A program made the translations under genes and the position numbers. Positions 58,721-64,000 of a DNA stretch of 64,000 nt are shown in pieces. This DNA comes from Rhyzopertha dominica (lineage: Eukaryota; Arthropoda; Insecta; Coleoptera; Bostrichidae): positions 40,445,325 to 40,509,324 of the forward strand of contig QCXZ01000064.1 of the NCBI GenBank assembly GCA_025024175.1. The letters are read 5' to 3'. The notes below the pieces were generated by a model that saw nothing but the letters and a program-made list of their open reading frames with translations, was not told the origin of the DNA and did not search any database. How positions within the stretch are numbered: the stretch's first letter is position 1; every line of letters begins with the position of its first letter.

Positions 58721-59345
58721 TGCATAAAAATTCGGGTCCAGTTGCGACTCACCCACCCAGGAAGGCTCCGTCATGATGAAATTTTAGTCAGTTACTGTAA
58801 TTCTAGATGGCGCAAGAAATTTGTAAACCACAAAAGGTGTATCGAGATTTTTTTGCAGATATTATTAATGTATGGGCATAATCTTGTCAATAACATTTTT
58901 ACTATTGCTAATAACATTAAATTAAGAAATATAAACGTTTTTTATTCCATCGTTTTTGATTATTTAATCATGGGGAACGCGCCTGTGTCGAGTATTTGAA
59001 AAATAATGTACTGTGCCAAAAGAGACTTGTAATATGAACATATTATGTAAACTAAAACGTAACAAAAAACCTTTATAAAAAAGAAAAGACTTGCAAGACT
59101 GAATAGATTTTAAGCTCGGCGGGTCTGCAAAGTCGTGGACGTGGCAACGTTATGCGCCGTAAGAGAGTGTAAACGTTTTGTGTGTGTTGAATTTACTTTT
59201 TGTAACTTTGCGCTTAATCGTTAAAAATAAATGCAAACATCACTGTTTTGCAAACGCACACAAACCACAAACGAACACCGAACAGCTAACAAAAGTGACA
59301 GCTGATAGCCGGTAAGGGCTTTCGTGCTCAGTAACCAACTAACCT

Positions 59346-59633
59346 GTGCACTTTTGTCCACCTTTAGCGGCAGCAGCACTTGTGACGTCACAAGTTTTTG
59401 ACGCCAAAAACTTTTTAGGTTTGTTATTTAAAAACTGCAGAAAGAAAGAACAATTTTTTGGGTTATACTACCTTCCATTACGGTGTGCAGTTGTTCGGAA
59501 AATTCAAATGACGACTTATTCGCTTAATGCAAGTAAAGGGATACTTGAAACGATCGGAGCACTCAAGGTAAAACAGACAAACATTGACGTACCTAATCCT
59601 ATGTTGTTTTTTTTTGAAAAAATAAATAAATGA
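59346..59633 (+). CDS. Unassigned 95-codon open frame, doubtful
   Basis: The frame begins at a GTG or a near codon, not ATG, and ends at TGA/TAA behind KINK. The product has no recognised domain. Its first part overlaps an 18-base perfect palindrome with a CRE core (59378-59395), which points to regulatory DNA. The opening sequence GTGCACTTTT.TC...TTAGCGGCAGC is similar to a stretch at 29033-29077, where another short open frame lies. Probably not a gene. Confidence 0.12.
   Translation: MHFCPPLAAAALVTSQVFDAKNFLGLLFKNCRKKEQFFGLYYLPLRCAVVRKIQMTTYSLNASKGILETIGALKVKQTNIDVPNPMLFFFEKINK
59378..59395. promoter_or_regulatory. 18-bp perfect palindrome with full CRE
   Basis: ACTTGTGACGTCACAAGT is its own reverse complement and contains the consensus CREB/ATF site TGACGTCA at 59383-59390. 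It sits in a GC-richer patch (59100-59420). Confidence 0.5.
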
Positions 59634-59959
59634 AAAAAGTTGTCCTATTCTAAATTATTTATTTGATCATTGAAATCATGTTTGTGTTGCTGGCATGTAG
59701 GCTACTTTTTATTTGAGTTTAAGACTGCTTATTTTCAATTTGACATCGCACTTTTAATTTAAAATCTTTTGTGATTCTTTTCATTGTGTCCGGCACTGAT
59801 GCTGGTTGTTATTAGCTTAAAGGGCTTTGTCCATTACAAATTTGGTAATAAAGTGAATACAGTTTGACTTTGTGAAGTTGAATCTTTTAGGTACTTTACT
59901 TTACTTAGTAAATATCCACTTCAAGAAAATGCATCAGTTTACAATATTTAGGTTGTGCT

Positions 59960-60285
59960 TTGTCTGAAGCAATGCGCATGATCCGGGAACGGACAGAAGA
60001 GTAGAAGTAGCATCAATATGATACTACCATCTGAGTCGCGTTTCCTCTCGCTCAGCAATGCAGTTTAATCCGACGCGCGACGCTTTTAAATAATTCTCGA
60101 AACGTAGAGTAACTATTTTATTTCCAAGGCCGTTACAAAATGATATATTGTATAATACGTTGTACCGTCGTACCTAATCTAACCTTACTCCCCGTCCCTC
60201 TACTTCACCAACCAATTCCGCCTAGCTTCGCAATTCGCGGTTCGCGAGAGCACTGCAGATGACGCTAGGGCAGGTATCGCTGACA
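59960..60285 (-). mobile_element. Possible 3' LTR remnant of the Ty3/gypsy copy
   Basis: Behind the integrase tail on the minus strand a purine-rich GGTGGTAGCGGGCCGAGT is followed by TGTCAGCGATACC (from about 60283 down). That is how a polypurine tract and the TG start of a 3' LTR look. An AATAAA lies further in (about 60115). The sequence differs in composition from the flanks. No second copy was found upstream of gag, so length and end are guesses. Confidence 0.3.
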
Positions 60286-60574
60286 ACTCGGCCCGCTACC
60301 ACCAGCGAAGTCCTCGCACTGCGCTGTGGATCTTCTTTAGGATGGGATTCATCTGGGTCTTCGTCGAGCACATGACACCGCGGCCTCATGGAATCTGATG
60401 CGAAGACGGAGTTGAAAGCACGTTGTGTTTTCTGGGCTTCAGAGATATCATTGAGCAAATACCTGTCGTTTCCGATAAGTTTGGCAACCATGTATGGTCC
60501 TTTCTACAACGGATGATGTTACGTGGACTGGCCCTTAGCTATAGGATCCCCAGAACGAGGTCACCTTGATATAC
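60222..60574 (-). pseudogene. Ty3/gypsy integrase C-terminal end (GPY/F module), decayed
   Basis: From 60574 down the minus strand reads YQGDLVLGIL and, after a frameshift and two in-frame stops, KGPYMVAKLIGNDRYLLND, then ...TQRAFNSVFASDSMRPRCH. The YQ.GDLV block and the GPY followed by .V..(L/I)..NDRYL are the signature of the C-terminal integrase module in Ty3/gypsy elements, which helps choose or hold target DNA. A tail of about 50 residues, rich in Asp and Glu at first, runs to a stop at 60222. The zinc-binding and DDE catalytic parts of integrase are missing upstream; only about 40 bases separate this piece from the gag zinc knuckles. Confidence 0.78.
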
Positions 60575-60612
60575 TTTTGGCGTTTTGTGTTTTGTATGAA
60601 ACATTTGTTTGT

Positions 60613-60739
60613 CTTTTATCTGTCGCCGTTTGGATGCACTAGGACACTCCATATCGGTATGTCCTACACGCGAGCACACATCACATCGTCCTTTGCGATG
60701 TTTTATTGCAACATGTCCACATTCGTTGCAGTTGAAACA
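60613..60739 (-). pseudogene. Ty3/gypsy gag nucleocapsid zinc knuckles
   Basis: The minus strand encodes CFNCNECGHVAIKH and then CDVCSRVGHTDMEC, two tandem CCHC-type knuckles that bind RNA in Gag. The second is a perfect C-x2-C-x4-H-x4-C. The first ends in His where Cys is expected, a change that would weaken zinc binding. A basic stretch follows (SKRRQIK). The piece lies downstream of the gag capsid part as in intact elements. Confidence 0.8.
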
Positions 60740-60789
60740 CTACAACGCTTGACCCATCTTGCATTTTGCTTCACACTTCGAGGTGAGTA

Positions 60790-61200
60790 GATCTTGTTGC
60801 TAAAAACACTAGTCATTGCCAAAGTATAGCTCAAGTCCTTGTCATTTAGTCCGGATATGATATCTTTATCAATGCGGAATCACTAACGTTACCTTTACCA
60901 AAAAGGCTTTCATGTTGTTCTTGTCATAATTATCGTATGTTACGTTTTTCCTTTTCTTCCTCTAATTAATCTGACTAATCTAATAAATCTGCCACAAGTC
61001 TGTTTTTAAACGTGTCCCAATCTGATATGTCTTCTTGTAGGCTATCAAACCAGAATTTGGATGTGCCTTTTAATTTTGTGATTGCGTTATACAACTTGGT
61101 ACAAACATCCCATCTGTTTCGATCCTTCAGGGTTGAATTCAAGTAACACTNTGATGTACGCCCAAACTTTNAAANCTCTTCCACTCTTGTGCACTAGGAG
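60790..61200 (-). pseudogene. Ty3/gypsy gag capsid region, decayed
   Basis: Minus-strand frame 61184-60975 reads ...LYNAITKLKGTSKFWFDSL and QEDISDWDTFKNRLVADLLD, the L.G.A..W...L.....W..F...L pattern of Ty3/gypsy Gag capsid. Below it, in shifted frames, come YDNYDKNNMKAF and DIISGLNDKDLSYTLAMTS, matching the next capsid helices (.(Y/I)I.GL.D..L). At least two frameshifts and several stops are present. Three ambiguous bases (61151, 61171, 61175) lie at its start. Confidence 0.72.
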
Positions 61201-61582
61201 GAATATCGGGAGCTTTTGACTTTTCTTGAAACAAGCGGGGTGGATTTGATGAAAATGTTATTTTCACTTAACGTTCCCATCCGCTTAATTAGTTTGTCCC
61301 CGGCAAGAGCTAGAGATCTAACTCGGCCATGCTCAGTGTGTGGTGTTGTCTTCTGATTAGGTGCATGTAATCTTTCCTGCTGGACTTATACCCCTTTTCA
61401 CACTGAATTTGAGATGCTTATTTGCTTTTTCCCTCACTTTATTGTTTAGCTGCGATTTCTCTTTAAGGTCACCGCTTCGATTGCTTTTATCTAGATTGGT
61501 CGATAGGACCACAATAAATTTGACGAAGAGAACTATCTGAGGTCAACCACTGGGCAATTATGTTGCCACATTGCGCCAACTC

Positions 61583-61714
61583 TCACTCTCTCTCTTGCTC
61601 GACTTCCACAGTAGCTTTGAACTTTTGAAAAAGTCCAACATCGTCCTCTACATATTCTCCCACAGGGCGTTCCAGAGACGCGGGATCTGCAGCAAGTGGT
61701 GCCACTTCTGCCAT
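61583..61714 (-). pseudogene. Probable gag start of the Ty3/gypsy remnant
   Basis: The minus strand has ATG at 61714-61712 opening a 43-codon frame (MAEVAPLAADPASLERPVGE and onward), rich in Glu, Val and Asp, with a coiled-coil-like end, closed by TGA at 61585-61583. After the stop the same frame again reads protein-like (AQCGNIIAQWLTSDSSLRQI). Position and composition fit the N-terminus of this element's Gag, but there is no diagnostic motif, so this rests on context. Confidence 0.45.
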
Positions 61715-61899
61715 GAATGGGCCAATTTGGGCTGTAAGTGTTGCCTTTGGAGAAAAGATATCTTATCCCGAAGATTTTGTTTGATCATGAATGCCAGATC
61801 GGGGTGAATGTCGCACCATCTCCCGTGCACTCGGTTTATATGTCCACTTCGGTTTATACTAGCTTTCTCATATATGTGAAGCATGATCATGGTGGTCTG

Positions 61900-63140
61900 G
61901 GTTCAGTTTCTTGGAAGTACTACTGAGGGTGTTGAATATTAATTCCCATTGTGACCAGCGGTATTCGAAGAATTTTTTATAGTTTCTCATTTCTGATCCC
62001 ACGAGTAACTGGGGAAAAACGGTCGAGCATGGCAGCGCCCCGCCATACTATGTTAAGGCTAATTTCAACCGGAGGTCGCTCGGTATCCAGAGAGTGCGTT
62101 ATCGACACACTCCTGTGTCATGCAGCCTAGTAAAAAATGATTCAGTAATATCGTCGAACCGTTTTCACTTGTTTGCATTTCCTGAACATTTTTAACACGT
62201 CATCAGACATGGCAGCAGATTAAGAAGATTCTCACAAAATATTATCTTACATGAATCACTCATGTCAAGATGTTCACCCTCAAAGCCAGAGAGGAAAACT
62301 TTTTTCAATAAGTCACTATTTTGGGAGGAAATTTAATAAAAATTGGTAAGTTATGCTTTGAAAAGTAATACGCTGTGATGTGGACTTATACAAGATATTG
62401 GAGATGGTAGTGGTAACTTTTCAAGGAGGGCATTTATTTACACTAATAAGATCTAGGATGTACCAATATTTTTTTCTACAAGTAAGGTACTTTTGTTAAA
62501 TGTTATATAGACATCCGTTTTTGAGATTTTTAGGTCTAGATATCATAACAGTAAAAAATTAAAATAGCAAAGCACGAACCCATACAATTAAAGCACTTTG
62601 TCTAGGAAAGTTACCCGTATCTTTTCAAACTGTCATGTTCATCGCGCCTTAATAATCTAATTCCTAATATTTTATGTCGTTTGCTGTTTAAAGCGTTCCT
62701 TTTTCGTTTGTTGTCACTAAGAATACCACGTGACTGCGAAAGTGATGTCTCTGCTTAAACCCATAATACACCATAACATTTTCACGATGGTTTTTAAGTT
62801 AAAAGACTGAATTTGTATGCAAAAATGTACGTATGTCTAGGGAGTATTAAAAACATTCAGGCGCCTGGCAATTTATCAGTCATTTAAAAGAATCTCATTT
62901 TTGTGACACTATTTATAGATGCTATCAAGTTTACGCTATCAAGATTATTATTCAATTATATTCGATAAACGGTTAAGTGCGGTCAGTGACGCCGAAACAG
63001 GTCTAGATTTTGAGAGTCTGTACGCGAAATTTTTATTTTGTCAGATGTATTAATATGGTTACACATGTAGAAACCTACTGGCATAAACGAAATGCGAAAA
63101 TTTCAAATAGATTTTAAATTATTCTACTATAAAGTTTGCG
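61900..63140. other. No recognisable gene; possible 5' leader of the gypsy copy
   Basis: On the minus strand TGGCGGGGCGCTGCCA (about 62031-62046) starts with TGG as primer-binding sites do, but no 5' LTR was found upstream of it. The rest is AT-rich without frames of note. Confidence 0.25.
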
Positions 63141-63148
63141 CAACAAGC

Positions 63149-63355
63149 AGAGGTTAGAAAACGGGCCCTCGTGACGAAGCGTGTGACGTAAAGTTCGGAT
63201 GGAATAACTAATCCTAGGAAGATAAATAAAATTATTTATTTTTAAGACATTATAATATGTAGCAGTTGTAATTTCGTTGAAATCTTGTGATTAACCCTCT
63301 TGGGTTTTCTACGTCACGCACTAGCCTCATCGCAGGGTATCGTTTTTTAGCCTCT
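63149..63355. mobile_element. Short MITE-like inverted repeat, about 207 bp
   Basis: AGAGGTTAGAAAACG at the left end matches, inverted, CGTTTTTTAGCCTCT at the right. The match continues through to TGTGACGTA / TACGTCACG, about 42-46 bases per arm at roughly 75 percent identity with small gaps. The centre (about 63191-63309) is AT-rich and noncoding. No clean target duplication was recognised. Confidence 0.55.
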
Positions 63356-63359
63356 CTCC

Positions 63360-64000
63360 TTACAACAAACTTTGTACTTCATTTGTTTAAAATGTTAGGT
63401 AGTCAATATTTTGGGGTTTTTTGTACAGCGGTAGATATGTAAGCATAAGTTCTACCGTAATAAGATGTTAAAAGCAACAATTAAAAAATCCTGAACAGCT
63501 TTATTTTTCTTACACGCATATTACTTACAAAATGAACAGTTTGTGATTATCACCTCGAAAGCTAAACACTACGTCATAAGTACCTAGATGGAATCACGGA
63601 TGGCATCAGAGGGAGCTTGACCATTAAAATATATTTGCTCGAACACGTGGACGAGAGGGGAGACAATGTGCAGTTCGTCCAAGTGGAATTAAGTATAGAT
63701 TTTCTCCCCTATCTAAAGTCTTGCAACCCCTTGTCCACATAAATTGCTTGCTTAGTTCGTCTGTCCCTAATTCACAATCTTGAATTTGCATACTTTATGA
63801 GATTAGAATGCAGTCGTTAGACTGGCATCAACGCATGGTACACACATTCGTTAAGTGGCAGGTAATCTTCTTTGGGAAATACATTTCACTATTCCTGTAC
63901 CTCAAGTATTGAAAGAATCGTATCAGAATGTTATTAAGGAACGTGACTTATAGAAGGGAAAGTTGTATATTTAGAACTACAAGTAATTATCTATTACATT
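63360..64000. other. AT-rich DNA, no recognisable gene
   Basis: Nothing coding on either strand; the window ends inside noncoding sequence. Confidence 0.4.

Noticed and set aside
1..64000. CRISPR arrays, operons or phage-like modules
   Set aside because: No regularly spaced short repeats, no ribosome-binding sites and no gene clusters; the window is eukaryotic in character.

Overview
The window reads as AT-rich nuclear DNA from an animal, most likely an arthropod or insect. There are no operons, no Shine-Dalgarno sites and no dense coding. The only long open frames I could assign belong to eukaryotic retroelements: Penelope-like, BEL/Pao, Ty3/gypsy and a non-LTR element. A eukaryotic tRNA-like gene with a Pol III stop run and inverted-repeat (MITE-like) elements fit the same picture. 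Twenty isolated ambiguous bases (n) suggest a draft assembly. The species cannot be named from the sequence alone. I found no convincing multi-exon host protein gene.

Layout: 0-15 kb is mostly plain AT-rich DNA with a 0.3-kb direct repeat (about 0.74-1.3 kb), a 603-bp fold-back MITE (5332-5934) and two GC-richer islands (about 7.5 and 11.3 kb). At 15.1-17.0 kb there is a decayed array of three direct copies with a period near 0.8 kb. Two strongly CpG-rich islands follow (17.33-17.65 and 19.11-19.55 kb); the second carries a good splice donor on the minus strand and may hold a first exon. 20-26.8 kb is AT-rich with a 219-bp MITE. At 26,854-28,439 lies a young, 5'-truncated Penelope-like insertion with a perfect 15-bp target-site duplication and two 607-bp inverted arms. 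28.4-40 kb is desert with regulatory-looking islands and one tRNA-Thr-like locus (37,065-37,136).

40-52.5 kb is a repeat graveyard: a possible LINE scrap, a diverged tandem repeat (41.4-41.9 kb), a lysine-rich decayed minus-strand reading frame (42.2-43.5 kb), a non-LTR reverse-transcriptase C-terminus (44.6-45.3 kb, minus), a Penelope RT scrap with its YVDD motif (46.5 kb, plus), a Penelope RT N-terminal half (50.1-50.86 kb, plus) and a BEL/Pao gag-protease remnant meeting it from the other strand (50.9-52.4 kb, minus). 60-62 kb holds a Ty3/gypsy remnant on the minus strand, with gag and the tail of integrase but no protease, RT, RNase H or integrase core between them. A 207-bp MITE lies near 63.2 kb.

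Between these, a series of GC-richer islands of 0.15-0.6 kb, some with E-boxes and full CRE palindromes, stands out from the AT-rich background. A gene desert with islands like this is what one expects of a long intron or the regulatory surroundings of a developmental gene. That reading is inference. No system that I could defend as wholly new was found; the most informative objects are the Penelope insertion, the 15-17 kb array, the CpG-island exon candidate and the unexplained palindromes.
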